DNA of 64,000 nt from Nocardioides sp. YIM 152315 (GCF_029210375.1 NZ_JARGER010000028.1:93706-157705); one strand, 5' to 3'. Shown: positions 41,030 to 49,591, numbered from the stretch's first letter. Program-made: numbers and translations. Notes: generated by a model from the sequence alone, not told the origin.

Positions 41030-42136
41030 GTGGACCAGCCCGCCGAGGCGCTCTTCCGCGGCGTCTTCGAGACCGCCCCCGATGCGACCGTCATCGTGGA
41101 CACCTCGGCGACGGTCGTGCTGGTCAACAACCGGGTGCGGGAGGTGCTCGGCTACGAGCGCGACGAGCTGGTGGGATGCTCCGTCGGCGTCCTGGCGGCC
41201 ACGCCCGGACCCGCAGAGGTGGTCCGGCGTCTCGGCGCCTACCTGCGTGAGCCGGAGGCGGTGCCGATGGGCTACACGCAGGAGTTCCGCATCCGTCACC
41301 GCGACGGACACGAGGTCCCCGTCGAGCTCTCGCTCTCGCCGCTCGAGACGGTCGACGGGCTGCTCGTCATCATCTCCCTGCGCGACGTCACCGAGCGGCG
41401 CCGCCTGGAGGCGGAGTCGCAGCGGCTGCGCGACGACCTGATCGCCACGGTCTCCCACGAGCTGCGCACCCCGTTGACCTCGATCATCGGCTACGCCGAG
41501 CTGATGGCCGACCTCGGCGAGAGTGACCTCAGCCGGCGCTCACGCAAGCTGCTCGGCGTCATCGAGCGCAACGCGGTGCGCGAGCTGCAGCTCGTCGACG
41601 ACCTGCTGACGATGGCCTACCTCGACGACGACCGGCTGCAGATGCTGCGCGAGCAGGTCGACCTCGCGAAGGTGTGCGAACGCGTGGTCGACGACCATGC
41701 CGGGAGCGCGCGCGAGCACGGGCTGAGCCTCGGCTTCGCGGGCGGGGAGAGCGAGCCCGCGGTCGGCGACTTCAACCGCCTGGTCCAGGTGGTCGACAAC
41801 CTCGTCGACAACGCGATCAAGTTCACCGCCGGCGGGGGTCGGGTGGACCTCAGCCTCTCCGAGCAGGGAACGATGGTCGTGCTCGAGGTGAGGGACACAG
41901 GCGTCGGCGTGCCACCCGAGGAGATGGCGCGCTTGTTCGAGCGCCTCTACCGGGGCCCGCACGCGATCGCCAACCAGGTGCAGGGCGCGGGCCTCGGACT
42001 GTCGATCGTCCGGGCCATCGTCGAGGCCCACGGCGGCTGGGTCGACATCCAGAGCGAGGTCGGCGTCGGCACCGTCGTGCGCGTCGCACTCCCGCACGTC
42101 GTCGGCGACGACGAGACGGCGGCTACAGCGGGGTGA
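41030..42136 (+). CDS. Soluble PAS-domain sensor histidine kinase
   Basis: This 368-residue kinase has a PAS domain (about 8-120, GYERDELVG), a DHp helix with H143 in VSHELRTPLTSIIGYAEL, and an ATPase domain with N box VDNLVDNAIKF, G1 DTGVGVP and G2 GAGLGLSIVRAI. No membrane segments are seen, so it senses an internal signal. No response regulator is adjacent; the orphan receiver at 14172 is a distant candidate. Its 3' end overlaps the DUF952 gene by 14 bases. Confidence 0.92.
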   Translation: MDQPAEALFRGVFETAPDATVIVDTSATVVLVNNRVREVLGYERDELVGCSVGVLAATPGPAEVVRRLGAYLREPEAVPMGYTQEFRIRHRDGHEVPVELSLSPLETVDGLLVIISLRDVTERRRLEAESQRLRDDLIATVSHELRTPLTSIIGYAELMADLGESDLSRRSRKLLGVIERNAVRELQLVDDLLTMAYLDDDRLQMLREQVDLAKVCERVVDDHAGSAREHGLSLGFAGGESEPAVGDFNRLVQVVDNLVDNAIKFTAGGGRVDLSLSEQGTMVVLEVRDTGVGVPPEEMARLFERLYRGPHAIANQVQGAGLGLSIVRAIVEAHGGWVDIQSEVGVGTVVRVALPHVVGDDETAATAG

Positions 42137-42437
42137 CGCCCACGACCGCGGCCGGGTCGAGCTCGCCGTACAGGTGCGGGAACGTCTCGTCGACGCCCGG
42201 CCCGGGCGGCTCCTCGACGACGGGTATGTCGAGCAGGTCGGTGTCGATCTCGAGCAGCACCAGGGGCTCGGTGGCGCCGGCGTAGTACGCCGCCCGGACG
42301 CCCTCCCACTGGTCCGCGCGACTGGCGTGGATGAAGCCCACCTCGTCGAGGCTCATTCCGCGGGTCGACGTGCGGTACGCGCCGTCCTCCTGGGCGGCCT
42401 CCCAGTCGGCGAGCGCGGCGATGTGGAAGATCCTCAC
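42123..42437 (-). CDS. DUF952 family protein
   Basis: This 104-residue protein begins RIFHIAALADWEAAQ and contains GFIHASRADQ and LLEIDTDLL, typical of DUF952, a small family of unknown activity. It starts at GTG 42437, 9 bases downstream of the nucS stop, so it is likely the second gene of a nucS transcript. Confidence 0.85.
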   Translation of the reverse strand: MRIFHIAALADWEAAQEDGAYRTSTRGMSLDEVGFIHASRADQWEGVRAAYYAGATEPLVLLEIDTDLLDIPVVEEPPGPGVDETFPHLYGELDPAAVVGVTPL

Positions 42438-42446
42438 GGGGGAGCC

Positions 42447-43124
42447 CTAGAAGAGCCGGTGGCTCGGGTCGTCCAGCCCGCGCAGGGCGTCGTAGTCGAC
42501 CACCGCGCAGGCGATGCCGCGGTCGGTGGCGAGGACCCGCGCCTGCGGCTTGATCTCCTGGGCCGCGAAGATTCCGCGGACGGGGGAGAGCAGAGGGTCG
42601 CGGTTGAGCAGCTCGAGATAGCGGGTCAGCTGCTCGACGCCGTCGATCTCGCCGCGGCGCTTGATCTCGACGGCCACGGAGTGGCCGTCGGAGTCGCGAC
42701 ACATCAGGTCGACCGGGCCGATCGCGGTGGGGAACTCGCGGCGCACCAGGGTCAGGCCGGGGGAGAGCGTGGCCGGGTGCTCGGCGAGCAGCTCCTGCAG
42801 GTGCTTCTCGACGCCGTCCTTCCGCAGCCCGGGATCGATGCCGAGGTCGTGGTGGGACTCGTGGTGGATGTCCTCGATGAGGATCCGCAGCGTGTCGTCG
42901 CTCTTGGGGTTGGTGACCGTCCACTCGACCTGACCGTCCTCGGTCGTGCCCTCGCGGAGGGTGCAGGGCGGCGACATCCAGTTCAGCGGCTTGTACGACC
43001 CGCCGTCGGAGTGGACGAGCACCGAGCCGTCGGCCTTGATCATCAGGACCCGGGTGGCCATCGGCAGGTGGGCGGTCAGCCGACCGGCGTAGTCGACCTG
43101 GCACCTGGCTACGACGAGTCTCAC
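42447..43124 (-). CDS. nucS: Endonuclease NucS (non-canonical mismatch repair)
   Basis: This 225-residue mismatch-specific nuclease replaces MutS-MutL in most actinobacteria. The C-terminal PD-(D/E)xK core shows D139 (GPVDLM), E153 and K155 (VAVEIKRR), and the protein ends DPSHRLF, a plausible sliding-clamp-binding tail. The start is GTG 43124, with TAGATT upstream on the minus strand suggesting a leaderless mRNA. It keeps its syntenic place relative to Rv1321. Confidence 0.94.
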   Translation of the reverse strand: MRLVVARCQVDYAGRLTAHLPMATRVLMIKADGSVLVHSDGGSYKPLNWMSPPCTLREGTTEDGQVEWTVTNPKSDDTLRILIEDIHHESHHDLGIDPGLRKDGVEKHLQELLAEHPATLSPGLTLVRREFPTAIGPVDLMCRDSDGHSVAVEIKRRGEIDGVEQLTRYLELLNRDPLLSPVRGIFAAQEIKPQARVLATDRGIACAVVDYDALRGLDDPSHRLF

Positions 43125-43189
43125 GGGCGTGGAATCTACCGGGACGGCCGCCGCCGGACGGCGGCGGGCGATTGGATCGTTCCTAAGTT

Positions 43190-43212
43190 ACTGGTGAGTG
43201 AACCAGTTCACT
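43190..43212. promoter_or_regulatory. Nested operator-like dyads before the duplicated hydroxyacyl-CoA dehydrogenase
   Basis: AGTGAAC-CA-GTTCACT (43197-43212) is a perfect 7-2-7 palindrome, overlapped by ACTGGT-N6-ACCAGT (43190-43207). It lies about 35 bases before ATG 43247. The AGTGA half resembles the AGTGACTG repeats at the tetR gene at 45684. Confidence 0.5.
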
Positions 43213-43246
43213 GCGCGCCCCGTGACGCCGTGCCACGATGCGCGCC

Positions 43247-45061
43247 ATGACGAGCGCACCGGCACCCTCGCGGACCTTCACGACGATCGGCATCCTCGGC
43301 CTCGGCACCATGGGCGCCGGCATCGCCGAGGTCTTCGCCCGGCAGGGCTACTCGGTCGTCGGCGTGGAGCAGGACGACGACTCGCTGGCCCGCGGTCGGC
43401 AGTACCTGGAGCACTCCACCACACGGGCGGTCAAGCGCGAGAAGATGACGGACCTCGAGCAGAGCGAGCTGCTCGGACGGATCACCTTCACGACCTCGCT
43501 GACCGACGTCGCCGGCGCCGACCTGGTCATCGAGGCCGTGGTCGAGTCGCTCGACACCAAGAAGGAGCTCTTCCGGGAGCTCGACGGGATCGTCGGCGCC
43601 GACACGATCCTCGCCACCAACACCTCGAGCCTGTCGGTCACCGAGATCTCGACGGCCAACTCCCGCCCCGGGCGCGTCGTCGGCATCCACTTCTTCAACC
43701 CCGCTCCCGTCCAGCGGCTCGTCGAGATCGTGCGGACCGTCGTCACCGACGAGCAGGTGCTCGAGGACGTCCGGGCGCTGATGGACCAGCTCGGCAAGAC
43801 CCCGGTCGTCTGCGGAGACAAGGCGGGCTTCATCGCGAACACCCTGCTCTTCGGCTACCTCAACCACGCGGTCTCGATGTACGAGGCCCGCTACGCCACC
43901 CGCGAGGACATCGACGCGGCGATGCGCTTCGGCTGCGGCTACCCCATGGGCCCGCTGGCGCTGCTCGACCTGATCGGCCTGGACACGGCCTACGAGATCC
44001 TCGAGACGATGTACCGCCAGGGTCGCGACCGGCTCCACGCGCCGGCACCGATCCTGAAGCAGATGGTCACCGCCGGCTGGTTGGGCCGCAAGACCGGTCG
44101 GGGCTTCTACACCTACGAGGCGCCCGACAGCCCGGTCGTGGTCGCGGACGCCCAGACGCCCTCCGCCGACGCCGCGCCCCGGCTGCGTCACGACCTCAGG
44201 CTCGTCGGCGTCGTCGGCACCGGCACCATGGCGAGCGGCATCGTGGAGGTCTTCGCCAAGGCCGGGTACGACGTGACCTTCGTCGGCCGCAGCCGGGAGA
44301 AGGTCGACGGGGTGGTCGCGGCGATCACCCGGAGCTTCGACAAGCAGATCCAGCGCGGCCGGGCCACCGAGGAGGCCAAGGCCGAGGTGCTCGCCCGGCT
44401 CACCGGGAGCACCTCGCTCGACGACCTCGCCGAGGTCGACATCGTGGTCGAGGCGATCGCCGAGGACCTCGACGTGAAGACCACGCTCTTCGCGAACCTC
44501 GACGAGATCTGTCGGCATGGAAATGGGGGCCAGGGCGCCGTCCTCGCGACCACGACGTCGAGCCTGCCGATCATCGCGTGCGCCCGGGCGACCTCGCGGC
44601 CGCAGGACGTGGTCGGGATGCACTTCTTCAACCCGGCGCCGGTGATGAAGCTCGTCGAGGTCGTCACGACCGTCGTGACCTCCGACGAGGTCGCCGAGAC
44701 CACCCGGGCGCTCTGCGGGGAGGTCGGCAAGGTCGCGGTCGCCTGCGGCGACCGGGCGGGCTTCATCGTCAACGCGCTGCTCTTCCCCTACCTGAACGAC
44801 GCCGTGCGGATGCTCGAGGCGCACTACGCGACCGCCGACGACATCGACACCGCGATGAAGCAGGGCTGCGCCCTGCCGATGGGGCCGTTCGAGCTGCTCG
44901 ACGTGGTCGGCAACGACGTGTCGCTGGCGATCCAGCGCGAGCTCTACCTCGAGTTCCGCGAGCCCGGCTTCGCCCCGGCCCCCCTGCTCGAGCAGCTCGT
45001 GACGGCCGGCTACCTGGGCCGCAAGACCGGCCGCGGCTTCCGGGACTACGGCGCCCGGTGA
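43247..45061 (+). CDS. 3-hydroxyacyl-CoA dehydrogenase with two fused complete copies
   Basis: This 604-residue protein is an internal duplication of 3-hydroxybutyryl-CoA dehydrogenase. Copy 1 (about 10-300) has GILGLGTMGAGIAEV, NTSSLSVTEIS and HFFNPAPV; copy 2 (about 320-604) has GVVGTGTMASGIVEV, TTSSLPIIACA and HFFNPAPV; each ends LGRKTGRGF plus an aromatic. It should reduce acetoacetyl-CoA or oxidise 3-hydroxyacyl-CoA. Both copies keep NAD loop and active histidine. ATG 43238 is an alternative; CACGAT 7 bases before 43247 favours the latter. Confidence 0.92.
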   Translation: MTSAPAPSRTFTTIGILGLGTMGAGIAEVFARQGYSVVGVEQDDDSLARGRQYLEHSTTRAVKREKMTDLEQSELLGRITFTTSLTDVAGADLVIEAVVESLDTKKELFRELDGIVGADTILATNTSSLSVTEISTANSRPGRVVGIHFFNPAPVQRLVEIVRTVVTDEQVLEDVRALMDQLGKTPVVCGDKAGFIANTLLFGYLNHAVSMYEARYATREDIDAAMRFGCGYPMGPLALLDLIGLDTAYEILETMYRQGRDRLHAPAPILKQMVTAGWLGRKTGRGFYTYEAPDSPVVVADAQTPSADAAPRLRHDLRLVGVVGTGTMASGIVEVFAKAGYDVTFVGRSREKVDGVVAAITRSFDKQIQRGRATEEAKAEVLARLTGSTSLDDLAEVDIVVEAIAEDLDVKTTLFANLDEICRHGNGGQGAVLATTTSSLPIIACARATSRPQDVVGMHFFNPAPVMKLVEVVTTVVTSDEVAETTRALCGEVGKVAVACGDRAGFIVNALLFPYLNDAVRMLEAHYATADDIDTAMKQGCALPMGPFELLDVVGNDVSLAIQRELYLEFREPGFAPAPLLEQLVTAGYLGRKTGRGFRDYGAR

Positions 45062-45072
45062 CCTGGCGGTCG

Positions 45073-45684
45073 TCAGGTCACCGGTGACCAGATGCGACGG
45101 AGCGGGCCCAGCCCCTCCTCGACGTACTCGCCGATGGGGCGCTGGCCGCCGTCGACGTACCACTGCTCGAGCGCGCCGAAGTAGGCGAACGCCAGTGCAT
45201 GGGCGGCCGCGCGTGCCTGGGTCACGCTCGTCGTGTCGCTGACCATCAGCGGCGCGATGCGCTGCGCGGCCCGGTCGAGGGACGCGAACAGGGCCTGGCG
45301 CACCGAGGGCTCGTCGAAGAAGTAGCGGATCCGGCGAGCGGCCGTCGAGACGCCGCCGGACGCTGGGTCGGACGCCAGGTCGGGCGCCGGGTCGGGCGCA
45401 GCTTCGTAGCGCTGCACGGCCCGCACCATGCTGCCCACGGGATCCTCGGGGTCGAAGATCTCCCGCACCTCGGCTTCGCTCATGCTGTCGAACTCGTCGG
45501 CGACGAGCAGGCCCTCCTTGGTGCCGAAGTAGCGGTAGATCGACGACGCGGACACCCCGGCCGCCGCGGCGACGTCGTCGATCCTCACCGCCGCGAACCC
45601 GCGCTGGTCGAAGAGGTCCAGCGCGGTCCGCCGGATGCTCCGCATCGCGTCGGTCCGCCATCGCTCCCGCATGCCCGGTGCCAT
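45073..45684 (-). CDS. TetR-family transcriptional regulator
   Basis: This 203-residue regulator has an N-terminal helix-turn-helix (about 10-60, FAAVRIDDVAAAAGVSASSIYRYFGTKE) and an acyl-type C-terminal domain. I chose ATG 45684 because TACGCT on the minus strand (45691-45696) ends 6 bases before it; GTG 45711 or ATG 45672 are possible. It converges with the duplicated dehydrogenase and is divergent from a membrane protein across a repeated operator. Confidence 0.9.
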   Translation of the reverse strand: MAPGMRERWRTDAMRSIRRTALDLFDQRGFAAVRIDDVAAAAGVSASSIYRYFGTKEGLLVADEFDSMSEAEVREIFDPEDPVGSMVRAVQRYEAAPDPAPDLASDPASGGVSTAARRIRYFFDEPSVRQALFASLDRAAQRIAPLMVSDTTSVTQARAAAHALAFAYFGALEQWYVDGGQRPIGEYVEEGLGPLRRIWSPVT

Positions 45685-45735
45685 GGGGGGAGCGTAGGGA
45701 CCCACGACCACCGGAGCAAGTCACCGTCCGTTTGA

Positions 45736-45782
45736 AAGTGACTGTCTCGTCTCGTACAGTCACTTGCCATGAGACAGTCACT
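45736..45782. promoter_or_regulatory. Three-copy AGTGACTG operator between tetR and a divergent membrane-protein gene
   Basis: AAGTGACTG (45736-45744) and CAGTCACTT (45757-45765) are perfect inverted 9-mers. A third copy gives AGTGACTGTCTC (45737-45748) against GAGACAGTCACT (45771-45782), a perfect 12-mer pair. The middle copy overlaps the TACAGT -10 (45755-45760) of the gene starting at 45769, so binding would block it. Confidence 0.6.
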
Positions 45783-46233
45783 CTCAGACACGCCGACCCT
45801 CGCGACCCCGACGGCGCGTCGGGTGCCGTACGCCGGCCTTGCGCTCGCGCTCCTCGCCGCGATCGGGCTCGCGGTCGCGGCCGTCGTCGACCAGGCGGGC
45901 GGCCGCGCCCTCGTCGACCACGCCACCGAGGCCTACCGGTCCCACGGGGAGGCCGTCAGCGCCGACCTGCTCTACGGCCTGATCTACTGCGTCGCGGGCG
46001 CGAACATCGTCCTGTGGGCGGCCGTGCTCCGCAGTGCCTCGGTCGGAAGCAGGTGGGCCGCCCTCCTGACCGGCCTCGCGATCGCGGTCGGCGTCGCGCT
46101 GGCCGGCGCCCTCCTCGGCGCGCAGGAGTACGGCGAGCAGGTCTTCCCGGCCCGGTGGGGTCTGCTGGCGCTGGTGTCACCGGCCGCCGGCGTACTCGTC
46201 CTCGTCCGGCTGGCCAGGCGCCGGTCCGACTGA
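45769..46233 (+). CDS. Four-helix membrane protein, unknown function
   Basis: This 154-residue protein has four hydrophobic segments (about 23-42, 66-86, 92-113, 125-147) with short polar loops and a basic end (RLARRRSD). I do not recognise a family with certainty; the topology resembles small DoxX/DUF4345-like proteins. Its promoter and early codons contain the putative TetR operator copies, so it is probably the repressor's target. Confidence 0.75.
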   Translation: MRQSLSDTPTLATPTARRVPYAGLALALLAAIGLAVAAVVDQAGGRALVDHATEAYRSHGEAVSADLLYGLIYCVAGANIVLWAAVLRSASVGSRWAALLTGLAIAVGVALAGALLGAQEYGEQVFPARWGLLALVSPAAGVLVLVRLARRRSD

Positions 46234-46256
46234 CCCGGCCCGCGGGCGCGGCGAGC

Positions 46257-47762
46257 ATGGGGGCCGTCGGCCCCGGGTACGTCGAGCGCGTGGGAGCAGA
46301 GACCGGACGCATCACCACGGACGTCCCCGCCCGGCTCGACCGGCTGCCGTGGGTGCGATGGCACTGGCTGGTCGTCGTCGGGCTCGGCACGGTCTGGATC
46401 CTCGACGGCCTCGAGGTCACGATCGTCGGATCGATGTCCGACGCGCTCAAGGACCCGAAGACCGGGCTCGGGCTCAGCAGCTGGGACGTCGGCTTCGCCG
46501 GCGCCGTCTACGTCGCGGGCGCCTGCGCCGGTGCGCTGTTCTTCGGGCAGCTGACCGACCGGTTCGGCCGCAAGAGGCTCTTCATCGTCACGTTGGTCGT
46601 CTACACCTGCGCGACGGTGCTGACGGCGTTCTCCATGGCACCGTGGTGGTACTTCGCGGCCCGCTTCGTCACCGGCTTCGGCATCGGTGGTGAGTACGCC
46701 GCGATCAACTCCGCCATCGACGAGCTGATCCCCGCGAGGTACCGCGGCCGCGTCGACATCGCGATCAACGGCTCCTACTGGATCGGCGCGGCCGGCGGCG
46801 CCCTGCTGACGATCCCGCTGCTCGACCCCACCGTCGTCGACGCCGAGTGGGGCTGGCGGCTGGCCTTCGGGCTCGGCGCCATCCTCGCGGTCGGCATCCT
46901 GCTGGTGCGTCGCAACGTGCCGGAGAGCCCGCGCTGGCTCTTCATCCACGGCCGCGAGGACGACGCCGAGCGGATCGTCCGCGCGATCGAGGACACCGTC
47001 TCCGACGAGGCGGGGGAGCGGCTCGCGGACGTCGACGAGACGATCACCGTCCGGCAGCGCAAGGCGATCCCGTTCCGGATGATCGCGCGCACGGTCTTCA
47101 CGCTCTACCCCAAGCGCACCGTCCTCTGCTTCTCGCTCTTCGTCGGACAGGCGTTCCTCTACAACGCCTTCTTCTTCACCTACGGCGACACGCTGTCGAC
47201 GTTCCTCGGCGTCGAGCAGACGGGGTGGTACCTCGCGATCTTCGCGCTCAGCAACTTCATCGGCGCACTCTCGCTCGGTCCGCTCTTCGACAGGATCGGC
47301 CGGGTCGGCATGATCACGTTCACCTACGTCTTCTCCGGAGCGCTGCTCGGAGTGACGGGCTTCTTCCTCGGGTCGGTCACGGCGGTCTCGCTCACGGTGC
47401 TCGGCGCCGTGATCTTCTTCTTCGCGTCGGCCGGGGCCAGCGCGGCGTACCTCACCGCGAGCGAGGTCTTCCCGATGGAGACCCGCGCGCTGTGCATCGC
47501 GTTCTTCTACGCGATCGGCACGGCCGCCGGCGGCATCAGCGGTCCGCTGCTCTTCGGCTGGCTGATCGACCGGGCGTCGGCCGACCAGGACATCACCGGC
47601 ATCGCGGCCGGCTACTTCATCGGCGCCGTACTGATGGTCGGCGCGGGCATCGTCGCCGCCTTCCTCGGCGTCCGGGCGGAGGGGCGGTCGCTGGAGAGCA
47701 TCGCCCAGCCGCTCACTGCGGAGGACCCGGCCGACGACGCCGGCGAGCGCGCTCAGACCTGA
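46257..47762 (+). CDS. MFS transporter (sugar/metabolite porter-like)
   Basis: This 501-residue protein has 12 predicted membrane helices, an MFS A motif GQLTDRFGRKRLF after helix 2, RFVTGFGIGGEYAAINSAIDELIP (helix 4-5 signature of metabolite:H+ symporters) and PESPRWLFIHGR before a large central loop (about 230-270). It probably imports an organic acid or sugar. ATG 46257 has only a weak ribosome site. It may be co-transcribed with the upstream small membrane protein. Confidence 0.87.
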   Translation: MGAVGPGYVERVGAETGRITTDVPARLDRLPWVRWHWLVVVGLGTVWILDGLEVTIVGSMSDALKDPKTGLGLSSWDVGFAGAVYVAGACAGALFFGQLTDRFGRKRLFIVTLVVYTCATVLTAFSMAPWWYFAARFVTGFGIGGEYAAINSAIDELIPARYRGRVDIAINGSYWIGAAGGALLTIPLLDPTVVDAEWGWRLAFGLGAILAVGILLVRRNVPESPRWLFIHGREDDAERIVRAIEDTVSDEAGERLADVDETITVRQRKAIPFRMIARTVFTLYPKRTVLCFSLFVGQAFLYNAFFFTYGDTLSTFLGVEQTGWYLAIFALSNFIGALSLGPLFDRIGRVGMITFTYVFSGALLGVTGFFLGSVTAVSLTVLGAVIFFFASAGASAAYLTASEVFPMETRALCIAFFYAIGTAAGGISGPLLFGWLIDRASADQDITGIAAGYFIGAVLMVGAGIVAAFLGVRAEGRSLESIAQPLTAEDPADDAGERAQT

Positions 47763-47788
47763 GCCGCCCCGGGCTACGGCCCGCCACG

Positions 47789-47794
47789 TACGCT
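47789..47794 (+). promoter_or_regulatory. -10 hexamer of the GDGIG-repeat protein gene (leaderless type)
   Basis: TACGCT ends 6 bases before ATG 47801 with no ribosome site between. Confidence 0.5.
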
Positions 47795-47800
47795 GGGCCC

Positions 47801-48589
47801 ATGGAAGGCCTCCTGATCCTGCTCGTCATCGCGGCGGCGATCGCCGCGATCGTCGTGGCCAGCCGCCGGTCCAAGGCGCGCGAGCTCGAGCGCCGCGAGG
47901 CCGAGCTGGCACCGGTGCGCAAGCTCACCTTCGAGGACGTCACCGCGCTCGGTGAGCAGCTGCAGGAGCTCGACCTCGAGCTGGCGGGCCGACAGCTGAC
48001 GGAGGGCGAGAACGCCGACTACCAGCGGGCTCTCGACGCCTACGAGTCGGCGAAGACGGCGGCGGACTCGATGACCCGCCCCGACGACGTGCGCCACGTC
48101 ACCCAGATCCTCGACGACGGCCGCTACGCCATCGCGTGCGTGCAGGCCCGGGTCGCCGGCGAGCCGCTGCCGACCCGTCGACCGCCGTGCTTCTTCGACC
48201 CGCGGCACGGCCTGTCGGTGACCGACGTGATGTGGGCGCCGCCCGGTGGCGCACCGCGCGACGTCCCGGCCTGCGCGCTCGACGCCGAGCGGGTGCAGGC
48301 CGGCGCCGACCCGGACTCGCGGATGGTGATGGCCGGAGCCCAGCGGGTGCCCTACTACCAGGCCGGCGGGGCCTACCGTCCCTACGCCCAGGGCTACTTC
48401 GGCGCGTTCGGGCCGATGGAGATCATGTTCGCCGGGCTGCTCTTCGGCGGGCTCGGCGGCTTCGACATGCTCGGTGACGGCATCGGCGCGATCGGCGACG
48501 GCATCGGCGACCTCGGCGACGGCATCGGCGACGCGATCGGTGGCATCGGCGACGGCATCGGCGACGTGTTCGACGGCTTCGACTTCTAG
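47801..48589 (+). CDS. Membrane-anchored protein with C-terminal GDGIG repeats, unknown function
   Basis: I do not recognise this 262-residue protein. It has an N-terminal membrane helix (about 3-20), a charged helical domain (about 25-95, with LTFEDVTALGEQLQELD), a cysteine-containing middle (RRPPCFFDPRHG, VPACALDAERV), a Tyr/Gly stretch, a short hydrophobic MFAGLLFGGLGGF, and then about six degenerate repeats of G-D-G-I-G ending DVFDGFDF. The regular Gly-Asp repeats suggest a structural or calcium-binding tail. Its TAG stop falls in the edge of a 168-bp element. Confidence 0.75.
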   Translation: MEGLLILLVIAAAIAAIVVASRRSKARELERREAELAPVRKLTFEDVTALGEQLQELDLELAGRQLTEGENADYQRALDAYESAKTAADSMTRPDDVRHVTQILDDGRYAIACVQARVAGEPLPTRRPPCFFDPRHGLSVTDVMWAPPGGAPRDVPACALDAERVQAGADPDSRMVMAGAQRVPYYQAGGAYRPYAQGYFGAFGPMEIMFAGLLFGGLGGFDMLGDGIGAIGDGIGDLGDGIGDAIGGIGDGIGDVFDGFDF

Positions 48590-48753
48590 TGCCGCCCGTC
48601 GGAAGTTCTTGTGCGCTTCGCGCACCCATGGCACGCACTCTGCTGCGTTGCCGAAGCTCGCGAGACGGGCGGGTATGGCTTCGCTCCGGCGCCTTGCAGC
48701 GCACGCACCCTGAGCACGCCAACCGTTCAACTACATCCGACGCACGACACTAG
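48586..48753 (+). repeat. 168-bp full-length imperfect palindrome, copy 1
   Basis: The element runs from CTAGTGCCGCCCGTCGGA to TCCGACGCACGACACTAG; 15 of the outer 18 pairs are complementary and symmetry continues to the centre. The central 110 bases match copy 2 (63085-63252, opposite strand) at about 79 positions without gaps, and both are exactly 168 bp. It carries no gene. It starts on the stop codon of the preceding gene. See findings. Confidence 0.8.
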
Positions 48754-48805
48754 CCGCCCCGGACCGCGACCTGAGCCCCCGCGGCGTACGAGCCTGGTGC
48801 TGAAC

Positions 48806-48811
48806 TACCCT
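48806..48811 (+). promoter_or_regulatory. -10 hexamer of the hydrolase gene (leaderless type)
   Basis: TACCCT ends 6 bases before ATG 48818 with no ribosome site, supporting that start. Confidence 0.5.
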
Positions 48812-48817
48812 CGCGCC

Positions 48818-49591
48818 ATGACCCTCCACACGACGACGCTGGGGGAGCGCGGGTCGCTGGTGGCCTTCTGCCACGGACTCTTCGGTCAGGGCAAGAACTG
48901 GACCAGCATCGCCAAGGTCGTCGCGGAGGACCACCGGGTCCTGCTCGTCGACATGCCCCACCACGGGCGGTCGTCCTGGCCCGAGCGCTTCGACTACGTC
49001 GACGTCGCCGACCGGGTGGCCGGGCTGTTCGGCGCCGACGACCCGGTCGCGCTCGTCGGCCACTCCATGGGCGGCAAGGCCGCGATGGTGCTGGCGCTGC
49101 GGCACCCCGACGTCGTCGAGCGGCTCTGCGTCGTGGACGTCGCTCCGGTGGACTACGAGTCGGCGAGCGAGTTCACCGGCTACATCGCCGCCATGCTCGC
49201 CCTCGACCTCGACGGCCTCGAGCACCGCCGCGACGCCGACGCCGCGCTCACCGAGGCGGTCCCCGACCCGACCGTCCGCAGCTTCCTGCTCCAGAACCTG
49301 CGCCGCGGTGACGACGGATGGTCGTGGCAGCCCAACCTCGAGGTGCTGGGGCGCGACATCGCCTCGCTGAGCGGCTGGCCGGAGGCGGAGCTGGCCGCCG
49401 CTGCGCCGTACGAGAAGCCGACGCTGTGGGTGTCGGGACAGCGCTCGGACTACGTGCGCGACGAGTACGCCGCGGCGATGGACCACTGGTTCCCCCGCAA
49501 CCGGCGGGTGACCGTCAAGGACGCCGGCCACTGGGTGCACTCGGAGCAGCCACAGGTCTTCACCGAGGTGCTGCGCCGCTTCCTGCGGTGA
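48818..49591 (+). CDS. Alpha/beta hydrolase (YbfF-like esterase)
   Basis: This 257-residue hydrolase has the nucleophile elbow GHSMGGKAA (serine), an oxyanion HGLFGQGKNW, DMPHHGRSSWP, and a final histidine in DAGHWVHSEQP. It should cleave an ester or thioester; the substrate is unknown. The gene converges with the DUF4157 gene with 7 bases between. Confidence 0.88.
   Translation: MTLHTTTLGERGSLVAFCHGLFGQGKNWTSIAKVVAEDHRVLLVDMPHHGRSSWPERFDYVDVADRVAGLFGADDPVALVGHSMGGKAAMVLALRHPDVVERLCVVDVAPVDYESASEFTGYIAAMLALDLDGLEHRRDADAALTEAVPDPTVRSFLLQNLRRGDDGWSWQPNLEVLGRDIASLSGWPEAELAAAAPYEKPTLWVSGQRSDYVRDEYAAAMDHWFPRNRRVTVKDAGHWVHSEQPQVFTEVLRRFLR

Noticed and set aside
48586..48753. Insertion sequence
   Set aside because: No transposase frame in either 168-bp copy; at most a non-autonomous element.
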